Shown here piece by piece: positions 19,294 to 24,775 of a stretch of 24,775 bases of DNA. How positions within the stretch are numbered: position 1 is the stretch's first letter; every line of letters starts with the position of its first letter. Position numbers and translations under genes: made by a program. The notes under the pieces were generated by a model. The model ran no database searches. It had not been told where the DNA came from and was given only the letters and a program-made list of their open reading frames with translations. The stretch lies in IMG/VR virus record IMGVR_UViG_3300025070_000222, positions 1-24,775 of that record; one strand, written 5' to 3'. The stretch comes from a virus.

Positions 19294-19607
19294 TGAACTC
19301 AAGAACCTCCAATCTATACATCGGGAACGTAAACCCGAACGGCACTCCAGAAAATCTATCTGTAGCCACCACTGGCTCTGGAGCGGCATTTGCTGCCTTC
19401 CATGCAGACACCGATTATGTCCTGATTGATATTCAGGATAATAACGTATACGTTACGTTTGATGGAACTGCTCCCACTGCATCTAATGGTCATCTTCTCG
19501 TAAAAGAACAAGGCCTCATTGTAATAAGCAAGAACGCTGCTAAAGCAGCTAAGTTTTTGGCAATAGGTTCAGCAGCAGTAATACAAAGCACTGAATTTGT
19601 GGACTAA
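19293..19607 (+). CDS. Small structural protein, possible capsid or tail decoration (104 aa)
   Basis: This 104-residue protein is predicted to be nearly all beta strand (TDYVLIDIQDNNVYVTFDG), with small residues and turns and no charged helices. Such composition is typical of small virion proteins such as decoration, plug or fibre-base proteins. It lies between the connector candidate and the fibre genes and is joined to both neighbours by TAATG overlaps. I do not recognise a family. Confidence 0.6.
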   Translation: MNSRTSNLYIGNVNPNGTPENLSVATTGSGAAFAAFHADTDYVLIDIQDNNVYVTFDGTAPTASNGHLLVKEQGLIVISKNAAKAAKFLAIGSAAVIQSTEFVD

Positions 19608-19774
19608 TGAGAACACTTGGCTTTCAGATGATTAACGAGGGGCTGATGCTTACTCGTGCTGGTTATCGTATTTTATTGGGGGCTATTGACTCATTGGGAG
19701 ACGTTTATTTTAGACCTGGTGGAGTGGATCAATATAAACGCCCTGGTGGAACAGACCTTTACTTAAGACCTTAA
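19607..19774 (+). CDS. Small protein with 9-residue RPGG repeats (55 aa)
   Basis: A 55-residue ORF starts with the ATG that overlaps the upstream TAA (TAATG) and ends at 19774. The first 30 residues (MRTLGFQMINEGLMLTRAGY, then LLGAID) are hydrophobic to amphipathic. The C-terminus consists of a 9-residue repeat DxYxRPGGx, present twice in full (residues 32-40 and 41-49) and once in part (50-55, ending LRP). The DNA repeat is 27 bp (19700-19726 and 19727-19753) but diverged at synonymous positions, so selection acts on the protein. Its place between structural genes suggests a virion component; its function is unknown. Confidence 0.6.
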   Translation: MRTLGFQMINEGLMLTRAGYRILLGAIDSLGDVYFRPGGVDQYKRPGGTDLYLRP

Positions 19775-19786
19775 TAATTAAATCAA

Positions 19787-20503
19787 ATGGCAGACGTAAC
19801 TCTTAGTACAAAAATTGACAACTTTCTAACCGAAACATCGCAGTTTGCTACAGGCTTGACGGCTAGTGCAACGCAAACCCAAGCTGGAGGATTGGCCCTA
19901 ACTAATGTTACTAACGACATTACTACAGTGGCTAACCCTAATGATGCAGTTACATTGCCTACGGCAGCAGTAAACGATGTAGTAAAGATTTACAACAATG
20001 GAGCAAACGTGCTTCAGGTTTTCCCAAACACATCGGACAACCTCGGGAACGGCGTTGATGCAAGCACAACCATTGATCCAGGCGAGTTTGGGGTGTTCAC
20101 GGCTAAGGACGCAACCAACTGGATCTCGGTTATCAACATACCTGCTCATGGACAACTAGGAATAGTGATTGATGGAGCGGGGTCTGCTATCACTACTGGG
20201 ATTAAGGGAGACTTGCGTGTTCCGTACGATTGCACAATCAGTTCAGTTGAAACTGTTTTAGATCAGTCTGGCAGCATAGTAGTAGATATTTGGAAAGATA
20301 CATACGCTAATTACCCTCCTACCGATGCAGATTCAATTACTGCTAGTGCGCCTCCTACTGTATCTTCAGCTGAAAAAAGCCAAGACACGACATTAACTGG
20401 CTGGACAGCTTCGCTTACAAAGGGCGACTATCTACGATTTAACGTAGACTCAATCACTACAGCAACTAGAGCTACAATTTCTATCGCAGTAACCAAGAAT
20501 TAA
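19787..20503 (+). CDS. Putative tail fibre or virion surface protein (238 aa)
   Basis: This 238-residue protein is rich in Thr, Ala, Ser, Asn and Gly and low in Lys/Arg. Residues 1-120 contain repeated strand-turn units (VTLPTAAVNDVVKIYNNGAN), and residues 120-238 form what looks like a beta-sandwich (GQLGIVIDGAGSAITTGIKG, LRFNVDSITTATRATISIAV). Such two-part all-beta proteins are common as fibres or as carbohydrate-binding head or tail decorations. It heads a group of three host-recognition-type genes with 1-bp or overlapping spacing. The exact position in the virion cannot be told. Confidence 0.6.
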   Translation: MADVTLSTKIDNFLTETSQFATGLTASATQTQAGGLALTNVTNDITTVANPNDAVTLPTAAVNDVVKIYNNGANVLQVFPNTSDNLGNGVDASTTIDPGEFGVFTAKDATNWISVINIPAHGQLGIVIDGAGSAITTGIKGDLRVPYDCTISSVETVLDQSGSIVVDIWKDTYANYPPTDADSITASAPPTVSSAEKSQDTTLTGWTASLTKGDYLRFNVDSITTATRATISIAVTKN

Positions 20504-20504
20504 C

Positions 20505-21605
20505 ATGGCAACTTACTACGTAGATCCACTTAGCGGAAGCGATGCAGCAGCAGGAACTTCATTTGGTACCGCTTGGGCAACAACTCAAAAAGCAGCCGAT
20601 ACTGCTGTAGCTGGCGACGAGGTTCGGCTTTGCGCAACCGCCACCGAAACTCCTGCTGCTCAAATAGATTGGGACACCAATGCTGGAACCAAAACGTCTC
20701 TTATTAACTTTGTTGGAGCGGATGCAACTGGAACGCCCTTAACAACTGGTTATTATACTATATCTGGCTCCTCACTTCCATCTACTACTAGTTTGTTTTA
20801 TTGGGCAACTTCTGCTTCTCAATATGTTCGGTTTAAACGTATTAGACTAACTGGAGCAACTGATCACAATGTAAAATTTAACTCATCTGCATCAAATTTT
20901 TCAACATTCTTGATCTTTGACACGTGCCGAATTGATTCAGCAACTAATGATGGCGTTCAACAAGGGTACTCGCAATTTAATTATTTTTTAAATTGCGAAA
21001 TAGATGGCAATGGAGGATCTGGGTTTGGAATACCTGCCGATTATTTAGTAACCAAATCTGGGTATTTAAGGCTTGTAGGAGTATCAGTTCATAACAACGG
21101 AGACACTGGCGTTGATATTGTTTACCGAGGCAATTATATAAATAATTGTTTAATTTACAGTAATGGATCTTCTGGAATTAAATTAGGAAGGGAGTTTGAC
21201 CAATCTATAATTTCCAATAATACATTTTACGGAAACACGGGTAGTGGCATTGGAGATGCTGGAAGTGCGCTTACAGGAACTTTAGACGGAATCATAACGG
21301 GAAATTCTTTTGTTTCAAATGGTCTTTATGGCTTGGAAGATAACCGTGGTGGCAATGTTACAGCTTACATTGATTACAACCACTATCACAATAATACAAG
21401 TGGGGAGACTGACTTTTCAGGAGGAACTCCTGGAGATAAAAATCAATCTGGTGATCCTTTATTTACTTCTACAACCAGTGGAAGCGAGGACTTTACTCCA
21501 ACTTCTGGATCGCCACTTATTCGTACTTATGTAAATGAAGGAAATATAGGTGCTGTTGCTAATACCTCTGCTGGTAGTGGAACTGCTCATACTTTTGCTT
21601 GTTAA
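20505..21605 (+). CDS. Right-handed beta-helix tailspike-like protein
   Basis: The 366-residue protein begins with YYVDPLSGSD and TAWATTQKAADTAVAGDEV, the standard opening of parallel beta-helix proteins of the pectate-lyase and tailspike type. The following 250 residues show repeating short strands and Asn/Gly turns, such as NNCLIYSNGSSGIKL and SNNTFYGNTGSGI, the pattern of successive helix coils. Phage proteins of this type form trimers and often cut surface polysaccharides. The C-terminus (FTPTSGSPLI) resembles the final coil. I see no unequivocal catalytic residues. It overlaps the next ORF's long reading by a few bases and likely works with it at the tail tip. Confidence 0.8.
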   Translation: MATYYVDPLSGSDAAAGTSFGTAWATTQKAADTAVAGDEVRLCATATETPAAQIDWDTNAGTKTSLINFVGADATGTPLTTGYYTISGSSLPSTTSLFYWATSASQYVRFKRIRLTGATDHNVKFNSSASNFSTFLIFDTCRIDSATNDGVQQGYSQFNYFLNCEIDGNGGSGFGIPADYLVTKSGYLRLVGVSVHNNGDTGVDIVYRGNYINNCLIYSNGSSGIKLGREFDQSIISNNTFYGNTGSGIGDAGSALTGTLDGIITGNSFVSNGLYGLEDNRGGNVTAYIDYNHYHNNTSGETDFSGGTPGDKNQSGDPLFTSTTSGSEDFTPTSGSPLIRTYVNEGNIGAVANTSAGSGTAHTFAC

Positions 21606-21607
21606 AT

Positions 21608-23257
21608 ATGGCAACTGTAGTGACAATGGGTGGAGTTTCCTTCACCATATCTGGAACTTACTCTTGGGGATTAGATGAAGCAGGTGTAGCATGGGTTGCC
21701 ATACCCACTGGAACTGACACTATAACATCAATAACTCCGTCACAAACTACCGACTCTAGCGGTGACTTGATAAACGGGGCAATGTTAAATCCCGTAAGAA
21801 CATCAACCTCAGGACCAAACCAAGGCTTTGATGAAAGGCAAGCAAATTACGATGCAGCAAGTGTAGCCACATTGCCAATAACAATTCAAGCTGGCGACAT
21901 TGTAATCAAAACCGTTGCAAAAGATCCGTATGTTAGTAGAGCTGGTGGGTTTACAGAAATTGCATCGTTGCATGTTTTATCTTCTGCTCTTTCTTCTGGA
22001 GAATATCTAGGGTCAAGCATTGGATGGTCTGGCAAATCTACTCCTGTATCCTATGCCGCAGATGTAGACTCTTGGTATTCAAGTAGACCTGTTTACGATT
22101 CTACTGGATTTTCACTTCCGCCATACGCAGATTTAATGGAATCTCTTGGATTGCACTATCCGTTATTTGGATTTGCTTGGGGAGCTGGTGATTATGGGTA
22201 TCAGTCTTTTTCTCCTTATAGATTTGGTGGAGGAAATGCTACCCATCCAAATTATGGTAGGTATATAGGACAAATGATGTCTTTGGTAATGGTTGCCTTA
22301 GCAACTAATTATTACACAGAGGCACAAACTAAGCAAATTGCAAAAACGATGATAGGTCATGGTTTGCAATGGGCAGATCCTTTAATACTATCTGGCATTG
22401 GAGTTGGCCCAGACGGAGGGCATTATCAATGGCATCAGCCTGCTGTACTGTTTGCTCTTTATTTAACTGGTCGAAGTTCTGAACATTCAGATTTTATGTC
22501 GCTTTCTCCAGGAAATTGGGATCAGGCGTTTCAGATTACACAAGCACTTATAGACAGCGATTTTTCACCACATTCGTCAACTATAAAGCCATCTATGTGG
22601 AGAGAAAGAACTTTGCCTGCCCAACCAGGAGGTTCAACTTTAAGGATTCCAATAGCTGGTACTTCTTCAAGTGGAGACTACTATCAAACAAATATCCCAG
22701 AGGGAGCTATTGCTACTAGAGTTAGCGATGGTGAAACTGGAGTTGTTTCAACTACGTACGCACTAAACGATGCGGGTCAAACCTTAACCACTTTAGATGT
22801 TGTTTTAAACGATACTAGTTCTTTTGTGGAAGGCGATGTTATTTATTTCGATGCTCCAAGTGGATGGATGAATGTTGGTGATTTTGACTGGGGCTTAAGG
22901 GGTGGTTTTGCTAATTTGGTTGGTGAACCTTGGAAGTATTCTCCTAGCGCTCAAAATCCGTACAGGGGACTTCAAACATGGGCAGGAGCTATATTTGCGT
23001 TGTACGCCATTGGAATAAGGGACTCTTCTATTTTTCCAGTGCTTGGATATACTTATAGAGCAGAGAAAACAAATATACCATCTGCTGCAAACGACTTTCC
23101 ATCTATTGTACAATCTTGGGAAACTATTGCTGGATCAACATATACGGCATCTAGTGACTTTTACAACGCTTATGCCGATGACGTTTACTCATCTGAAGTA
23201 ACAAGAGATTTATATATTTTAAGATCTTCATTTTCATCATTGGCTCTTTTATCATAA
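21608..23257 (+). CDS. Large tail-associated protein, possible polysaccharide-degrading spike (549 aa)
   Basis: The 549-residue protein (ATG at 21608; a TTG nine bases earlier is weaker) lies right behind the beta-helix gene and is probably a second spike or tail enzyme. An N-terminal all-beta part of about 115 residues (GGVSFTISGTYSW) precedes a helical, Trp/Tyr/His-rich part with SLGLHYPLFGFAWGAGDY, YIGQMMSLVMVALATNYY, GHGLQWADPL and PDGGHYQWHQPAVLFALYL. Paired helices with such aromatic residues recall the alpha/alpha-toroid of polysaccharide lyases and some glycosidases. A beta domain (about residues 330-420) is inserted before a further helical part. The enzyme class is not proven, and no family name is claimed. 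Confidence 0.6.
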   Translation: MATVVTMGGVSFTISGTYSWGLDEAGVAWVAIPTGTDTITSITPSQTTDSSGDLINGAMLNPVRTSTSGPNQGFDERQANYDAASVATLPITIQAGDIVIKTVAKDPYVSRAGGFTEIASLHVLSSALSSGEYLGSSIGWSGKSTPVSYAADVDSWYSSRPVYDSTGFSLPPYADLMESLGLHYPLFGFAWGAGDYGYQSFSPYRFGGGNATHPNYGRYIGQMMSLVMVALATNYYTEAQTKQIAKTMIGHGLQWADPLILSGIGVGPDGGHYQWHQPAVLFALYLTGRSSEHSDFMSLSPGNWDQAFQITQALIDSDFSPHSSTIKPSMWRERTLPAQPGGSTLRIPIAGTSSSGDYYQTNIPEGAIATRVSDGETGVVSTTYALNDAGQTLTTLDVVLNDTSSFVEGDVIYFDAPSGWMNVGDFDWGLRGGFANLVGEPWKYSPSAQNPYRGLQTWAGAIFALYAIGIRDSSIFPVLGYTYRAEKTNIPSAANDFPSIVQSWETIAGSTYTASSDFYNAYADDVYSSEVTRDLYILRSSFSSLALLS

Positions 23258-23337
23258 TGACAGTAATACTATCACTAGCAGCATTTCTGGTATTGGCCTA
23301 CGTTATAGCTGAAACACTAGAACGCTTACGCAAATAA
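23257..23337 (+). CDS. Tiny single-span membrane protein (26 aa)
   Basis: A 26-residue ORF starts at the ATG overlapping the previous TAA and ends in a TAA that overlaps the next ATG. Residues 3-19 (VILSLAAFLVLAYVIAE) form one hydrophobic span, followed by a basic tail ERLRK, so the predicted topology is tail inside the cell. Position directly upstream of the holin-like gene suggests a lysis accessory such as a small holin or antiholin. Short length makes the call tentative, but double TAATG coupling and ideal transmembrane composition support it. Confidence 0.6.
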   Translation: MTVILSLAAFLVLAYVIAETLERLRK

Positions 23338-23801
23338 TGGACTGGATTCAAGCACTAACTAACGCAGGGACTGGTGGCATTCTTGGGATTGTCGGCTCCG
23401 TTGCGTCTGGCTGGCTAAAAATTAAGGGCATGAAGGCTCAGGCCGAGATTGAGAGGGAGATGGTAAAGCTCCAGATCGACAAGGGCACCATTGAGGCTGA
23501 CAGTGCAGACTTCCAAGCTTCACAGAAAGCTGCCCAGCACGAGAGCGATGCGTTAATATCCGTAGCTAACATAGCAGAGAAGCCTTGGCAAAAGGGTCTG
23601 TTGATATGGCACTTTGTGTTTAAAGGATCTGTCCGTCCATTGCTTGCCGTGGGCGTACACATGTTAGCTGGTATCTTATACTTTCAGATGCCTGAGCAGT
23701 ACCAAGACATTATTCTCCAGCAAATATTTACAATAGCATTCGCATATGGTGGGTGGTATTTTGGACAACGGGATTTAAACAAGAGATTATTTTCAGAATG
23801 A
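23337..23801 (+). CDS. Holin-like protein (3-TM, gene-transfer-agent holin type)
   Basis: The 154-residue protein resembles the family of three-span holins first described for gene transfer agent release. Holins form pores in the inner membrane so that the lysozyme can reach the cell wall. Visible features are a first hydrophobic segment at about 12-27, a long charged amphipathic helix (28-80; KAQAEIEREMVKLQIDKG), and two more spans at about 101-117 (PLLAVGVHMLAGILYF) and 126-143 (ILQQIFTIAFAYGGWYFG). The WQKGLLIWHF and SVRP segments before span two fit what I recall of the family. It is flanked by two more membrane proteins and coupled to both by overlaps. Confidence 0.8.
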   Translation: MDWIQALTNAGTGGILGIVGSVASGWLKIKGMKAQAEIEREMVKLQIDKGTIEADSADFQASQKAAQHESDALISVANIAEKPWQKGLLIWHFVFKGSVRPLLAVGVHMLAGILYFQMPEQYQDIILQQIFTIAFAYGGWYFGQRDLNKRLFSE

Positions 23802-24019
23802 ACTTACCAGAAGCAGCACATGAATCTTTTTTAAAGGGATTTGGTTTTTCCTTTGGCGGTTTATTGGCTGCAACAGGCACTATGGTAGACAAACTAGCTG
23901 AACTAAACACCGTGCTGTCAATGGTTGGCGGCGTACTTAGTATCGTTTCTACTGGTCTTGGAATTTATTTTGTTACACTTGGAATTAAAATTAGGAAAAA
24001 AGAAACGGAGGATAAATAA
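23798..24019 (+). CDS. Small two-span membrane protein, probable lysis accessory (73 aa)
   Basis: Started at the ATG at 23798 (4-nt ATGA overlap with the holin gene) the product has 73 residues; an earlier TTG at 23753 is possible but less likely. Two hydrophobic regions, about 14-30 (GFGFSFGGLLAATGTMV) and 38-63 (TVLSMVGGVLSIVSTGLGIYFV...), are followed by a highly charged C-terminus KIRKKETEDK. This is the shape of a small class II holin or antiholin. It forms, with the 26-residue and 154-residue proteins, a three-gene membrane cassette. The precise role in lysis timing is not visible. Confidence 0.65.
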   Translation: MNLPEAAHESFLKGFGFSFGGLLAATGTMVDKLAELNTVLSMVGGVLSIVSTGLGIYFVTLGIKIRKKETEDK

Positions 24020-24082
24020 ATGGCTTACGGAACAAGAAGACCAAAAGGGTACGGAAACAAGGGCAAAGGCAGAAAGAAATAG
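24020..24082 (+). CDS. Tiny basic protein (20 aa)
   Basis: A 20-residue ORF (MAYGTRRPKGYGNKGKGRKK) begins directly after the previous stop (TAAATG) and ends 2 bp before the next ATG. Nearly half of its residues are Lys or Arg, with Gly and Tyr, and no acidic residue occurs. The order of basic miniproteins after it and the exact packing argue that it is a real gene. It is the first of four consecutive basic genes that may bind nucleic acid. Unrecognised. Confidence 0.5.
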   Translation: MAYGTRRPKGYGNKGKGRKK

Positions 24083-24084
24083 AT

Positions 24085-24216
24085 ATGCCCAAAGACGCTT
24101 GTTACAGAAAAGTTAAGGCACGGTACAAAGTGTTCCCATCTGCGTACGCAAGTGGGGCGATAGCCAAGTGTCGCAAGGTAGGTGCTTCTAACTGGGGCAA
24201 GCGTAAGAAGAAGTAA
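24085..24216 (+). CDS. Conserved basic miniprotein with two Cys (43 aa)
   Basis: This 43-residue protein begins MPKDACYRKVKARYKVFPSA and continues with CRKVGASNWGKRKKK. It has 14 Lys/Arg and two Cys (residues 6 and 29). The pattern KDACYxKVKxRY, PSAYASGA and CRKxGAxNWG is one I recall from many marine phages, where it remains hypothetical. It is not seen in the usual model phages. Its TAA overlaps the next ATG (TAATG). A DNA-condensing or virion-internal function is possible given the charge, without direct evidence. Confidence 0.8.
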   Translation: MPKDACYRKVKARYKVFPSAYASGAIAKCRKVGASNWGKRKKK

Positions 24217-24494
24217 TGTCTGTACGGAGGACAAAGGAGGGTGCTGCTCTTAAGCGGTGGTTCAAGGAGAAGTGGGTAGATGTACGCACTGGTAAGCCTT
24301 GTGGTCGCCGTAAAGGAGAAAAGAGGGGTACACCCTACTGTCGCCCATCTAAGCGTGTCAGCAGCCGTACACCAGTTACATCAGGTGAAATGACTCCATC
24401 ACAGAAACGATCAAGGATAGCCCAGAAGAAAAGACTGGGACAACCAGCAGGTAAACCAAGAAGAGTAAAGGCGGTAAAGCGTGGCAATAAATAA
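24216..24494 (+). CDS. Conserved basic protein, RxTxEGAALKRWFKEKW type (92 aa)
   Basis: The 92-residue protein begins MSVRRTKEGAALKRWFKEKW and contains VRTGKPCGRRKGEKRGTPYC (two Cys) followed by RPSKRVSSRTP and a highly basic C-terminus. About one third of residues are Lys or Arg (31 of 92). The N-terminal block and the PCGR/PYCRPSKRVSS element are recurrent in small proteins of marine phages and some large DNA viruses, from memory, with no known activity. It follows the 43-residue gene by TAATG coupling. The two CxxxxxxxxxxxxC-spaced Cys could coordinate a metal, but pairing is not evident. Confidence 0.8.
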   Translation: MSVRRTKEGAALKRWFKEKWVDVRTGKPCGRRKGEKRGTPYCRPSKRVSSRTPVTSGEMTPSQKRSRIAQKKRLGQPAGKPRRVKAVKRGNK

Positions 24495-24501
24495 GAAAAA
24501 C

Positions 24502-24729
24502 ATGAAGTGTAACGTTCCGCGAAGACAAGTGTCTGGTGGGAAGAAGTTCGTTGTGAAAGCTTGTCAGGGTGGCAAGGAAAAGATAGTACGCTTTGGAGAT
24601 GCTAACATGAGCATCAAGAAAAGTAACCCTGCACGTAAAAAAAGTTACTGTGCTAGGTCAGGTGGAATCAAGGGTAAGAGTAATAAACTGTCTGCAAACT
24701 ACTGGAGCAGAAGAGCTTGGAATTGTTAA
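24502..24729 (+). CDS. Conserved basic protein, KCNxPRR type (75 aa)
   Basis: The 75-residue product starts MKCNVPRRQVSGGKKFVVKA and continues with CQGGKEKIVRFGD, an SNPARKKSYCARSGGI segment and a C-terminal SANYWSRRAWNC. I chose the ATG at 24502 because related proteins I recall start with MKCN-PRR; a GTG at 24481 would add seven residues and overlap the previous gene by 14 nt. It contains four Cys (3, 20, 50, 75) and many Lys/Arg. The combination of KACxxGKEKxxRFG and xANYW is a recurrent small-protein pattern in marine phages with unknown role. Fourth member of the basic cassette. Confidence 0.8.
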   Translation: MKCNVPRRQVSGGKKFVVKACQGGKEKIVRFGDANMSIKKSNPARKKSYCARSGGIKGKSNKLSANYWSRRAWNC

Positions 24730-24775
24730 ATGGCAAGATATAGTTCATACGGTAATTTAGATAACCGAATAGCAG
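24730..24775 (+). CDS. Start of a further gene cut by the window edge
   Basis: An ATG at 24730 follows the previous stop directly (TAAATG). The 15 visible residues read MARYSSYGNLDNRIA. Openings of the type MARxSSYGNL occur in large tail or structural proteins of podovirus-like marine phages as I recall them, so the operon probably continues with virion genes. Nothing more can be said from the remaining 46 bases. Confidence 0.55.
   Translation, partial: MARYSSYGNLDNRIA

Noticed and set aside
23925-24116. 63-residue plus-strand frame overlapping the small membrane and basic genes
   Set aside because: It overlaps three better-supported genes in another frame, and its translation shows no membrane or basic-family pattern of its own.
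1-24775. CRISPR arrays, insertion sequences, integrase and attachment sites
   Set aside because: No regularly spaced repeats of array type, no transposase or integrase motif and no tRNA-derived attachment site were found anywhere in the window.

Overview
This 24.8 kb window reads as part of the genome of a tailed double-stranded DNA phage (Caudoviricetes) with mid-40s percent G+C by eye. It looks virulent, because no integrase, repressor or host gene is visible. The portal, scaffold and capsid set, the absence of a tape-measure gene so far, and several small proteins I remember from uncultured marine phages suggest a short-tailed (podovirus-like) aquatic phage. The host cannot be read from the sequence. 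No tRNA, CRISPR array or insertion sequence was found.

Layout. (1) Positions 1-9070: a leftward (minus-strand) block ending at a terminator at the window edge (1-36). It carries replication, recombination and nucleotide genes: an endonuclease VII-like resolvase, a DUF1599-like protein, a metallophosphoesterase, an SSB-like protein with an acidic tail, a Pif1/RecD-like helicase and a possible HhH-GPD-type DNA glycosylase relative. About fifteen small proteins of unknown function accompany them. The gene-free stretch before the helicase (5688-6003) is rich in inverted repeats, including a perfect three-way junction. (2) Positions 9071-10053: a non-coding divergence region with about ten inverted repeats, imperfect direct repeats, A-tract motifs, a leftward promoter with a palindrome between its boxes and two rightward sigma70-type promoters. 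It is the best candidate for the control region and possibly the replication origin. (3) Positions 10054-18289: a rightward packaging and capsid block with a small-terminase candidate, TerL, portal, T4-type lysozyme, scaffold-like protein and major capsid protein, closed by a strong terminator (18313-18350). (4) Positions 18359-23257: head-tail connector candidates and fibre or tailspike genes. (5) Positions 23257-24729: three small membrane proteins (a lysis cassette) and four tiny Lys/Arg-rich proteins, followed by the first codons of another gene at the right edge.

How it fits together. The early leftward operon should recombine and process DNA, but no DNA polymerase or primase is visible in it. 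Late genes then package DNA (TerS/TerL/portal), build the capsid (scaffold and DUF5309-like coat), add connectors and receptor-binding or depolymerase spikes, and lyse the cell (lysozyme plus holins). Genes are tightly packed. Leftward junctions repeatedly use 4-nt ATGA overlaps, while rightward ones repeatedly use 1-nt TAATG overlaps, which points to translational coupling in both operons. The items I consider most worth a second look are the structured leader before the helicase, the repeat-rich divergence region, the four-gene basic-protein cassette, the HhH-GPD-like protein and the TerL gene without a normal start codon.
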